From Antennarius striatus (Eukaryota > Chordata > Actinopteri > Lophiiformes > Antennariidae), in NCBI RefSeq assembly GCF_040054535.1, contig NC_090785.1, positions 15,174,501-15,238,500 of the forward strand: a DNA stretch of 64,000 nt, in the 5' to 3' direction. This document shows, piece by piece, positions 1-11,600 of the stretch (its first letter is position 1; every line of letters begins with the position of its first letter). The notes below the pieces were generated by a model. The model was not told where the DNA came from, searched no databases, and saw only the letters and a list, made by a program, of their open reading frames with translations. The position numbers and the translations under genes were made by a program.

Positions 1-1800
1 TTATTCATGCAGAGCTGTGGCTCTGGTTATCTGTTCATGATTGTGCTGCCGAGATAATTCAAGTGTTTGAGATACACTCTGCTCCGTGACTTTGTATTTT
101 GTCCTTCACTAAAAAAGAAACAAGAGAAAATTATGAAAAATGCCTTAATGTGGCCAGAGTAGAAGTTAAAGTACGAAAACTACAGACAGTCTTCAAAGTG
201 TACATACATGCTGTGTGTTGCTTAGAAATGAGCTTGTGACCTTACGGAGCAGTGACCTTATCTCAACCTGGTAGCGGGAGCCTGCCAGACCAATGGCTTC
301 TTGTGGTTCAGTTTAACAGAGGAGGACAAAGCAGCTTTTATAGCTTATGCATGCAGCAGGCTGCACATTTATTCTTTGAGAGGTAGCTCACCTCTCATCT
401 CCTATCGGGGAATTTCAACTCAACTAATCCCTCCTGGCATCTACTTCTGTGGTCAGGAGGCGAGTGTTGAAGAACCTTTGACCAAATTTAAAGCTCAGAC
501 CTCCTATCAATAGGAAGTCTGGTTAAGAAACCGTTTTCACAGGATCCACAAAGTAATGCTCAAGTAAATAATGGCGATAAATAATGCAAGTTGATTACTG
601 GAAGCATAATCATGAATGTGTTATTCAAGGATGTCCACTGTGCAATTAAGATTCATCTTGTATACAGTCTTAAAAACATACAAACAAACATTGCTGTTGT
701 GCACAAAACTTCACAAACGCAATTTAAACAAGAGGAAAGGGATTTGAATCTGACTTTCTGACGGTAATTTCATTAAGTAGATACACAAGTTCTTTACCTT
801 GTCTTTAGTCCCATGAGTGATTTGTAAAAACAGCGCACTGAGGCAAAAAATACCCAACGTATTGACTCAGATGAAGGAAACTAGATTTCTTCTACAATAT
901 ATACAAGAGCTGCCTGTGCGGCCCTCCCACTCAATGGAATTACTTACAAAGTGTCCTTTCTGGCCCTTCAGCAGTTTGGATCATAATACACTCATTATAG
1001 AATGTAAGCCACAGGGTGAGAGTCGTGAACAGAAAATCCTATTCAGAATGTCAAAAATGCTTTTGTGTTCACTTTAATTGTTGTTTGTTTTTGCTTTCAA
1101 ACTTTTTTTTTGCTGTGAGGCAACAATTTATTCAATAAAATACAAAGATAAAGAACTTACAAGGAGAAATATGGAGCTAATAGAGCCCTTGATTATTTGA
1201 ACTGACTGATTAATAGAATATTGGTAGAATGCACAAATAATAACACAAAACATTTTCTCATCACCTGCAATGCATTTCCAAAACAGAGGAGGTCAGTATG
1301 CAACAGTTATGTCATATACTGTATTTATGTATGTACTGTATTTATTCCTGGACAGCACCGCTGAGACAAGATTAATTACTGCCCCTGTTTCCTATTCCCG
1401 TACTGTATTAGTACCTCTGTAATCCACTCCCCCCTCTCCCCCAACCTATCTCTATCTCTTCAACCCCCTCCCTTTACTGGAACTCATGCCTGAAAGGACA
1501 GAAATAGACACAAGCTCTCCTAACATTTGAACTCTGTCATGACAAACTTCTGGCAAGAACTGAACGTGAAAGTTGTGTGTTGCTGCTACTGATGCCTTTT
1601 TAAAGACATTTAAATTGCTTTTAAATGTTTTTACAAATTTATTCAAGGGCTCATAAAATATACAACTACAAAGTGTGAGCACGCGTTCATAACTAGTGAG
1701 AACCATCCTGCCCTAGTAAACTATAAATAAAGCCGAAGCACGGCCAAAAAAGGAAGAAAAAAAAGGAAAACGCTTTTTCAAATTGGGCAGAAAGAGTCAT
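1..1800. other. Intergenic sequence left of anxa6
   Basis: I see no supported gene here. The short open frames have no recognisable protein signature and no splice-consistent neighbours. Positions 1380-1470 are pyrimidine-rich, and several AATAAA-like words occur in AT-rich sequence near 1130. In mammals the gene beyond ANXA6 on this side is CCDC69, but none of its exons could be recognised. Confidence 0.5.
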
Positions 1801-1804
1801 TTGT

Positions 1805-1905
1805 CTGTTTATGTTGAATCTGTGTGTTAATCTTTGTGTTAATTTGTGTGTTTGTGTTTAATCTGTGTGTTTGTGTTTAATCTGTTTGTTTGTGTTTAAT
1901 CTATT
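1805..1905. repeat. Short GT-rich minisatellite upstream of the anxa6 promoter
   Basis: Four to five imperfect tandem copies of a unit of about 19 bases, roughly AATCTGTGTGTTTGTGTTT, lie about 150 bases upstream of the CpG-rich anxa6 promoter segment. It is called by eye from the repeated phrase. Confidence 0.6.
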
Positions 1906-1974
1906 GAGTGTGATTTTATGTTTGAACAGCTGTCAAAGAAAACAGGATTTGCGTAAATCTGTGTTCGCAAAGAC

Positions 1975-2156
1975 CTGATGTCAGCGGTGACGCGCCTCGT
2001 ATCTCCACTGTGGGACGGAGCGCTGCTGCTGTCAGACGCTCCCTGTGACGTAGTGACGTCACGAGCGACGCACAACGGGACGGCAGACAGTTCGGGGCCG
2101 CCGCTGAGACAGCAGGAGCACTCTCACCGGACACCGTTACTTTCTGCGCAGGGACG
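1975..2156 (+). promoter_or_regulatory. anxa6: anxa6 promoter and first non-coding exon, with a CRE
   Basis: A CpG-rich stretch contrasts with the AT-rich flanks. It contains a full palindromic cAMP-response element, TGACGTCA, at 2054-2061. The first exon appears to end at 2156 with a consensus donor (GTAAGC). The next exon (about 3041-3096) carries the start codon. The transcription start itself cannot be placed from sequence alone. Confidence 0.6.
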
Positions 2157-3093
2157 GTAAGCCCCTTACTGTCACCTTCTCTCTGACGCCAAACTGAGAA
2201 CTTTTTTTAAAATCTATACGTCACTATCATTCAGTGGGTCACGTGATGCATGGAGAGAAATTGGGTTTTGTTAATATAAAGTGGAATTCTTTCCTCCACT
2301 GTCTTTGTTCCGTCAGAGAAATGTGTATTTCTTGCCTAATGAAGTGAAATACAGTAGGTCCTAAGTGAAAACCGTTGTTCCGGATGTGTGGCTCAGAGGG
2401 TGTTGGCTCCTAGAGGCCCCCTTGACTTTGATTCTAACGTGACATTAAGTTCAACTCTGTGCCTATTTTAGGAGAGACCCCCTTTTAAACAAACAGTACA
2501 GCGTTAAAACCACAGTAGAAAAGCTGTGTCTGTAATTCTAGTCTTTTTAAAGAATATTACATGACTCTAAAGTCAGACTTGTAAACAGGAGGAGATGTTT
2601 TAGGTTTTATTTTAATAGTGTTCTGTTGTACCGATGCTCCTGTCCAGCACCAGGGTCTCAACAAGTCTTAAACTTCACCATCGAAATGACTGCATTATAA
2701 GATATAGTATGACTGTGTGGAAAATGTGAGTAAATCATTTCCAGACCAATGGCCTTAATGCATTTCCATTCACCGATCAGCCATTTAAGGCGATGGGGAA
2801 GACAGACCTAACAGAAACTCTCTGCTGTGTTTCTTGTGCTGCTTGGTAGAGCTCTAACTCACAATTACTACAAGCTGGGATCATTTCAGACGCAGCACAG
2901 TGAACAGAATCAATAGATTGGATTTGGTTTATCATCATGCACAGTGTCTCTTTGCAACGCTATTTCCCTCAGACTGTAGGGGAATGACACGTTCACAAGG
3001 TTTTGAAATACCTCCACATCAGCGTTTCTCTCTCCAGCAGGCCCAGAATTATTGATTCCTACTCAGTGTTGACACTGAAGACCACATAAAGAC

Positions 3094-6000
3094 ATGGTAA
3101 GCAGACTGAATGTGAATCATCTTGAAAAATATCGAACCGTGTTGTGCATTCCACATTATACTAGTATTGTCTGTGTAATGTGGATAGTTGTAGTTCTTTC
3201 ACCACTCACACCATGCGAGTCGGCCCCGTCATAAAGGCAGCAGTGTAGGGTGACCCCAGCATGTCTAATAGACACACCTGGCAGCTTCTTCCTGAAGACA
3301 AATGCTTTGTAGAATTATTTAAGAGTTGCAGCAGATGTCCAACTTTATTGTCCAGCCTGTAAGTCAGTGCCCTGTTGTCACTTCTTATATTACTTACTAA
3401 AACACATTGGTGCTCAGTTATACTTGAAAAAAGAAAGGTAATCTGGATGGAGGAAGGGAATAGAGGATGTTAAGCTAATTACATTAAATTATGTTTCCAT
3501 AAAAGACAGATCACTAATAGTGTGACTGTTACAGTTAAGCACAGTTGCTTTAGTTTGTGGTCCTGTTGCTATGTGGGTGTAGCTCCCCAGCTGTCCTGAG
3601 GAATGATGGCTGCTGAAGTAAAGCCGGGGGTTGGAGTATGTGGAGCAGGGCGGACAGCACATTTTGGCTGCATGCCTCAATGCAGCAGTGATCCTGACGG
3701 CAGCAGCTGCTGTTAGAGAACTTAGAAAAGCCTTGTGACCACTGACAGGAAAGTGAGCAATTATTTCATTCTAAATAATATGCACCAATCTATATGGGTC
3801 TTTACTTTTCCATTTGTTTGTATGTACCGTGGTCTGACAGACCCCCCCTGCAAAGGGGAAAGCTGTGCAGTGCAACATGACCCATGCTACTTGCGCACAC
3901 ACAGAGTATTTGCCAGATGCCATTGCTTCATTGACAAGTAGCCTCACCTGAAAAGACTCGACCAACCTCACCTCTGACATTGCATCTAACAATCTTTCAG
4001 GTATTCAGAGGTACAGTAGCAGACGCTGTGGACTTCGATCCCAGCGCTGATGCAGAGACCCTGTACAATGCTATGAAAGGAATAGGTGAGTATCTCACAA
4101 CTACATTAATTTTGGTCACAGAGACATACAAAACCTGCCACAACAGTCATTGTTTGTGTTCTGCAGGTAGTGATAAAGAAGCCATATTGGACTTGGTCAC
4201 CTCACGAAGCAATGCACAACGACATGAAATCATTGCAGCGTACAAACGCAGCTTTGGCAAGGTTACCATTTCATTTCATATTTTTGTTTTAAAAAATAGA
4301 AAAGTGTTTTCCAGAAATACTTTAAATATTGTGTCTTAAGTAATTTATCACTCATAATGATGTGATTCTGATTTATTATGTTAATGTTGCTTCAACAGGA
4401 TCTGATTGATGATTTAAAGTATGAACTGACGGGTAAATTTGAGCGTCTCATCGTTAGTCTGATGAGAACCCCAGCCTACCACGATGCCAAAGAAATCAAC
4501 GATGCAGTGAAAGTAAGGCTTCAGTCTTCAACATACTTTGTTCAGACCTCATGCGGCTAAAGATACTTCATATTTAACTCTTTGTTTGAAGGGAGTTGGA
4601 ACAAATGAGAAATGCCTTATTGAAATCCTGGCATCTAGAAACAATAGACAGACTCATGAGATGGTTGCTGCATACAAGGACGGTAAGAAGCATTAAACAA
4701 AATGTAATTATGAATCAATATTTATAATATAAAGAAAAGTTAGCTTCGCATTTTTAAATTAATATCTGTGTCTCCAGCGTATGGCAGAGACATGGAGGAG
4801 GATATAATCCAGGACACTTCAGGTCACTTCAAAAAGATGCTGATTGTTTTACTTCAGGTGAGTTTACTGAGGATTTGGGCTGGTCACTAGACAGGTATCC
4901 ACTCTACTGTGAAGTTGTAGCCACAATACCTTCAACCATTAAATGACCTTCATTTTGCTTTGCTTGATGGTTCTAGGGGACCAGAGATGAGTCAGGAGTG
5001 GTGGATGCTGACTTGGTGCAGCAGGATGCACAAGTGAGAATGTGAACATTTTACCGTTGGTAGAGAAGCGTAGCAAGCTTTGTCTTACTGACCTTGATTT
5101 AAGGAGGGATTACAATTTTGCCGTTTTTTTTTTTTGCTTTGTATGTTTTATTTTCTCTGCTTAAGTAATAGTTTAAAATAACGATAATACAGTCCATTGT
5201 TGAAACAACAGAAGCATGTGAAGAAGGCTGAACATCTACAGCCGTGCCAGTAGCTGCAGTTAGACATAAAGGTAGTTTGAGTTAATGGATAACAGAGTGC
5301 TAACAGAAACGAATTGACACTAAACTTAAAGATTTTTTATAATTATCCTTTATTAAACCAGGAGAAAACCTCATTGAGATAAAAAATAGGCCTCTCAATA
5401 GTGCCCTGGCAAAGACAGCAGACAGCAGCAAACAGTTTCAGATGTACAAAACACATTCATACACAAATATCATAATACAAAATATATAGTTCATGTGCAT
5501 CAAAGTCTATAACAATATAAGCAGCAACTATTTCCCAGAATCAACCATATCGGTGAATTAGTCAAAGCATCTGCAGCCAGACGTGTTTTGTTCTAGTGCT
5601 TTCAACTTTTTAAAAAAAGTGTTCAAAGAATTTATTCACTGAGTTTAACTCTTCTGGTAACTCATGCCAGTGAGAATGAGCAGCAAATTTAAACCCTTTC
5701 TTTCAGTTCAATCCAGTTCTGACCTTTGGGACAGAGAGCAAGTAAATATCCTTGGAACAGAGATATTAAATTAAAACCGAGCCCTGAGGCACACCTCAAG
5801 ATGTGCCTCAGGGCACAAGCATCTGCTTAAACACATTGGTTTCTACCTGTAAAGTAGCTGCTGAACCAGTTTAATGTCTGGTTGGACAGTCCTGACACAG
5901 TTTTAGTTTTAGAATTGATTGGTCCAGTAAAAGGGCTGCACAGTGCTTCTTATTTTATTGTAAAGCATAGGAAGATGATGGGGTCTTAGTTTTAGCAAAG

Positions 6001-8568
6001 TAAAGACTTCATCCTCTGCAGTACATGAATGTTGTGCCACTAAACATCTGGCTGACACTGCTATCACTAAAACCAGTGGTTCTTAACCTTGTTGGAGGTA
6101 CTGAACCCTTTCTGCTTTCATATGCTCACTCACCGAAACCTCCTTCAGTAAATGTTTTCAATTTTTTTTTCAAATTTAAGACATAATTACAGTATTTTCT
6201 GCACTATAAGGTGCACTGGATTATAAGGCGCACCTTTAATGAATGACCTATTTTTAATAAAAATGTTCATACATAAGGCACACTGGATTATAAAGCGCAC
6301 TGGATTATAAAACGCACCTGAGAACTCATTTTCAATGAATGGTCCATTTAAAAAAAAAAGTCATTTATAAAGCACATTGGATAATACGAAATTGAGAAAA
6401 TGGCTTTTGGGTGTACCGTATAATGCGGAAAATACTGTACAGTGGTACCTCTACTTATGAAATTAATTGGTTCCGGAAGAAATTCCGTATGTAGAAAATT
6501 ACTTAAGTAGAGACGCGTTTTCCATGCAAATGCCCTAATCCGTTCCAAGCCCACAAAAATTCAGACGTTTTATAAAGCATTAAAATGCATCAAAACATGT
6601 TACAAATACATGTTACGATTAGATTATTACACAAGAAATGAGAGTTATGCATAATGTAAAAAACAAAGAATAGAGTAAAGAATAATAATGACGGTCATTT
6701 ACCTTTTAACAGCTGTCCCCATTGTTTTTTGCCCTTTTTGGTTCATGTGCTCCTATCACGATGCCGAAAAACAGTGAATTCCAATCCTCCTTTTGAACTT
6801 CTCCAACCACCCACGGGATGCCTTAAACTCCTTAAACTTCCTTTTGTTTTAATAACGTGTCGATTGTAGATTTTTGGCCATATTCTTTGGCGAGATCAAC
6901 CAAACGCATCCCTTTCTCATGCTTTTCTATTATCTCTTGCTTTGTTTGTATTGACAAAAAAACTCTTTTCTCCGTCACTTTCTTGGGGTCCATAGCGAAT
7001 ACGTACTGAAAAAGTTATTATATTTGCGCAAAACTATCAGACTACCTCACGGGTGCCGAATGCCGCGACACTCTATAAACACTGTTCTAGCTCCACACAG
7101 AGGTGGAGTGGCATTCCTCTTAGCCAATGGGATGCCAGGAAGATAAGTACGTAATAGGTAATAGCCAATGGCAGAGGAGCTATGAGAATGTTGCGTTCAG
7201 TAACCTTTGGGAGATTTGACTATCAGCCGATACTGTGTTTTTGCATTACATAAGTTGAAATTTCTTTCATAAGTAGAGGTAATATTTTCCTGTTGAGAAA
7301 TTTTGTAAGTAGAAAATTTCGTAAGTAGAGGTATCACTGTATATGTTTTACTGGTGTATTTAATGAATTGTGCATTAATGTCACCTTTTTCAAAGAACAA
7401 AACCAAGACAATGCATGAACTCACATGAAATGACCTACCTGCAAATCAGTGTGACTTCTGCTGCTGTTATTGAGAGACCAGTTCAGATATGCGTGGCTTC
7501 ACCTTGGCAAGTGTTACTCTTATGTCATTTTCACAGCAAAGTCTGTTTCTTTTGTTTTCCACGCAGCTTAAGGAAGTGTTCCTTTATTTTTGCCAGTGCG
7601 AGACTAGAGTTGCTCCACTTGACATTGCAAATCGTGCAGAACGCTGACTCCCATCACGTTCCGTTATACAATACATATAAATTCACGTTGCACATATTCG
7701 TCCGACCATTTTCTTTTTGTTCTGGACATAGTTACCATGAATTAAAATATTAACAAAGTAATCAGATGATGTACCATCATGACAGGCATAAATCGACTAC
7801 TGAGTGCGCAAAATCCCATGTAGCACAGGTAGGCTAATGGATGTAGCGTGATCACCTGCAGCCAGTGATGGCTAAGGGGGGCGTGTCACCACGAATTGAC
7901 ACGATGTGTCAAACGTACACAGTGATTCGTGCATGTTCGGCAAAAAGACCTGACACTTTGTGTGTCACTTTTGTCTTTTTGCTGACACATCGTGTGTTTT
8001 TGCTGACAAAACACCCGACACACCGAACCCCTAGAGTTCGATCGAACCCAGGTTAAGAACCACTGACTAAAACTAAATAACTGAATATTTAGTTTTTGAA
8101 TTTCATTAAGTCATTATGTGCTGACGTATCTGTGCACAGGACCTGTATGCTGCTGGAGAAGAGCAGTGGGGGACAGATGAGGCCAAATTCATCATGATCC
8201 TGGGAAACCGAAGTGTGACACACCTCCGCATGGGTGAGAACAGCTCTCAGGGAAATTATCACAACAGTGAGACTTTCACCTCAGGCTTCCAACTGGTTTC
8301 TTGAATTTGATTATTTTAAAATTTTTAAGCATATTTGATCTTTGATTTTCAGTCATTTTGGTCTCGTTCATGGTGTTTTCCAAAGTGGGAGAATCTGTGT
8401 CCATGAATGTAAATTTCTTGGTAGTTTTTTTCTCTTTATTCCAGTATTTATTAGAATAATTAAGTAAGTAAAAATTATAACATTAAATTCCATGTACAAC
8501 CTATTATCATTTGTGAATACGGGCTCCTCTTGATGGACTTAGTGGAATATAAAATAGGGGTAATAATG

Positions 8569-8659
<91 letters not shown>

Positions 8660-11600
8660 TGTGTGTGTGCTAAAATTAGAATTAGTTAGTGAACAACATT
8701 AACTGCTGTTGCAGCATTCTTTATCTAAACAAATTCTTGCTTTAAAAGAAATACATCATCATTATCACTTTCCGGCATGTAATCATAATGTGTATTTGGC
8801 AAAGGCATGACTCAGATCTGGCACAATCATTAAGGGGCTCCATGAAAAGTTAGACACCACTGTCATTATCAGAATTCATCCTATCAGGGCCTTGAACGTA
8901 TCGTGCAAATTTAATGGCAAGAGGTGAAAAAGTTAAAACCAACTTGAATGGACTTTGATTTCCTGTACCACAAACAGCACATTAGATATAATGTGACATT
9001 AAAAACACTGATTTGTGAATTCTTCTATTATCTTCAGTTTTTGATGCGTACGAGAAGATTGCAGAGCTGTCCATTGAGGACAGCATAAAGAACGAGCTGT
9101 CTGGGGACTTTGAGAGGCTGATGCTTGCAGTTGGTAAGAAACACTGAATGCAGACTCATCCTTGTAGGATGACATGTCACTTCAGGCTGTCTCAGGACTT
9201 TCTCCTTGATTTTTCACATAGTCCAGAGCATAAGGAGTATTCCCATGTTTTTTGCCAAGCGTCTGTACAAGTCAATGAAGGTAAAAATAACATTTCATTG
9301 TGGGTCCAAACTGTCTGTGTATACTGCTGTTATTTAGCACCAGTCATCATGGCTTGTTTAATTCTTACTGGCAGATTGTAGCTTACTTTTTAATGTGGAA
9401 TTTAACATTGAATGAAATACTTATAGTTCCCTTTGTATTCTCTGTTATTTCCAGGGTCTGGGGACAGCTGACAACACGCTCATCAGGATCATGATTTCTC
9501 GCTCTGAAATAGACATGCTGGACATTCGAGAGTGTTTCCGTTTAAAATACGAGAAGTCGCTTTACAACATGATTAAGGTTAGCACACGCTAATAAGACTT
9601 CAATGACTCACTTATAAATAAACAATATCATGACTGTACATCTGATGATGCACTTGTTTAAATCAGGATGACACATCGGGGGACTACAAGAGGACTCTGC
9701 TTAACCTGTGTGGAGGAGATGATGAGTAAGTTACAGTTTAGTGTCTGACAATGACATCAACCAGATGGGGGCGATAGAGCTCCACTTTATAGCATTTATT
9801 CTGCCTGTGAGGAACAAAGCTCCCAAAAATGTTTCAACACTTACAAGGAGAGACTTGCAGGAGTAGTAGATATATCTGGGGAGAAATTTAGGTTGAAAAC
9901 AAGCAGTTGATTGAATGTCTGGGTGTTGCTGAGTGTGTTGTCCTGTGTTGAACTGATCATTACAGTTTAGCTGGAGAGTTCTTCCCTGAAGCGGCTCAGA
10001 TAGCCTACAAGATGTGGGAAATAAGTGCCATGACCAAAGTCCAGGTTTGGCCTCCATCTGCTCCCACTTTTGATGTGCCTGCATGTTTAGCTTTGCAGTG
10101 GAACGCATTCTGATTATCTGCTGCCCTGCAGTGACCTGTTTCTTGATGACATGGCTGTGTCCGCACAATGAAGGCCTTGCGCTGATGTGATAAGAATGCT
10201 GTTCATTCACATACAAGTATTGTAGTTGTTATACTACGTTCTCCAAATTACTGCGTGTCCCAGGAGTGAATGTCAGAATGTCTCACATTTTGATCAACAA
10301 TAGCTTGTCTCACTAACACACCATAAAAAAATCTTTCAGCCTACACCTTTTCACTGTTATGTCGTGGCCTCTAGCCTCAAGAGTGCACACCCCCTCTAAA
10401 ATGTCAGAAGATTATTATCACATCTTTGTGGGCTGTTTTCGGAATCAGACAAACGCCTCTCCTTTACTCTGTTTTAGATTTCTGCATGTTCACAGCTTTA
10501 AGCATTAACATCTAAAGCCTCATTTATAAAACATGCTTTTGATCTTAAAACCATGGATTAATGATTAAAACAACTTTAAGTTTCACTGAAATCTGGACTA
10601 GATCTAAATTATTTGCCTGGTTTTGTATACAGAAGTTGGAGTTTTGGGGACTATTGAAGCTTTGCTTGAGGAAAATGATATAAATGATCAATGAAGATGT
10701 GAGGAATTATTTGCTAGAATAGAAGAAGAAACATCATGTCTTAATCCCTCTTGGTGGAATTTTTTTAAAGAACATTTTTTATATTCTTTCTAATTTTGTG
10801 TTCATGACCCACTTTGTTCTTTGCAGCAGTTACCCACTGCATTTCCACGTTTTAGCGTCAGCCCACTAGTTAATTCACCAAATAATGCATGTTGCCTGGT
10901 TTTAGTATCCTAACCGTCACTACGGCGTTCTCCTTTGGTCAATTGCTTTTTCTTGTAAGATTTTTTTTATAAATGAGGCCCCATTAATTATTATGCTATA
11001 TCATTTTTATTTGAAATTTAATTCAGACTTTCAGTTTAATTATATTGTTTTTCCTCTCCTCGTATAAATATGTCCTCTGTTCATATAAACCTTTTAAATC
11101 TAACAACTTCTTTACATAAACTCTACCACCTCAGCTAAGGCCAACAGTCCGTCCTGCAGCCAACTTTGATCCTGCTGCTGATGCACAAGCTCTGAGGAAA
11201 GCCATGAAGGGATTCGGTAAGCTAATGGACATTTATGCCAATCCAATCCTAGAAAACAACCTTCACATTTCACAAACAACGTTATCATCTGTTATCACCT
11301 ACAGGAACAGATGAAGATGCAATCATAGACATTGTTGCACAGAGAAGCAACGCTCAGAGGCAAGAGATCAGACAGACCTTCAAATCCCTCCTGGGAAGGG
11401 TGAGAGAAGTTTATGATATCTACTGATGGCAAATTTGTGTCAACCACTGGATATGCTGAACTCAATGTCTCCTGGGGTTCCTGTCAGGAATTTATGAACC
11501 CTTATTGTATTAAATCTGTCCTCAGGATCTAATGAAGGACCTTAAATCTGAATTGTCAAAAAACTTAGAGAGACTGATCATTGGACTCATGTTAACCCCT

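Larger units (their letters stand above)
6074..8065 (-). mobile_element. hAT-type DNA transposon with perfect 8-bp target duplication
   Basis: The left end (CAGTGGTTCTTAACC) and the right end (GGTTAAGAACCACTG) are terminal inverted repeats. They are flanked by identical 8-bp duplications, ACTAAAAC, at 6066-6073 and 8066-8073, which is the hAT signature. On the minus strand, 7643-7571 decodes to a BED-type zinc-finger remnant ([20 protein letters not shown]), matching the N-terminus of ZBED/hAT transposases. The frame then breaks, so the copy is inactive. It sits in anxa6 intron 8 and carries two later insertions at 6190-7339. Confidence 0.9.

Noticed and set aside
1452-1706. 84-codon minus-strand frame left of anxa6 as a ccdc69 exon
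   Set aside because: The sequence shows no coiled coil and no similarity I can recognise, and no flanking exons are visible.
9731-10216. 161-codon minus-strand open frame
   Set aside because: It is antisense to anxa6 exon 9966-10044 and its introns, with no recognisable domain. A chance frame is the simplest explanation.
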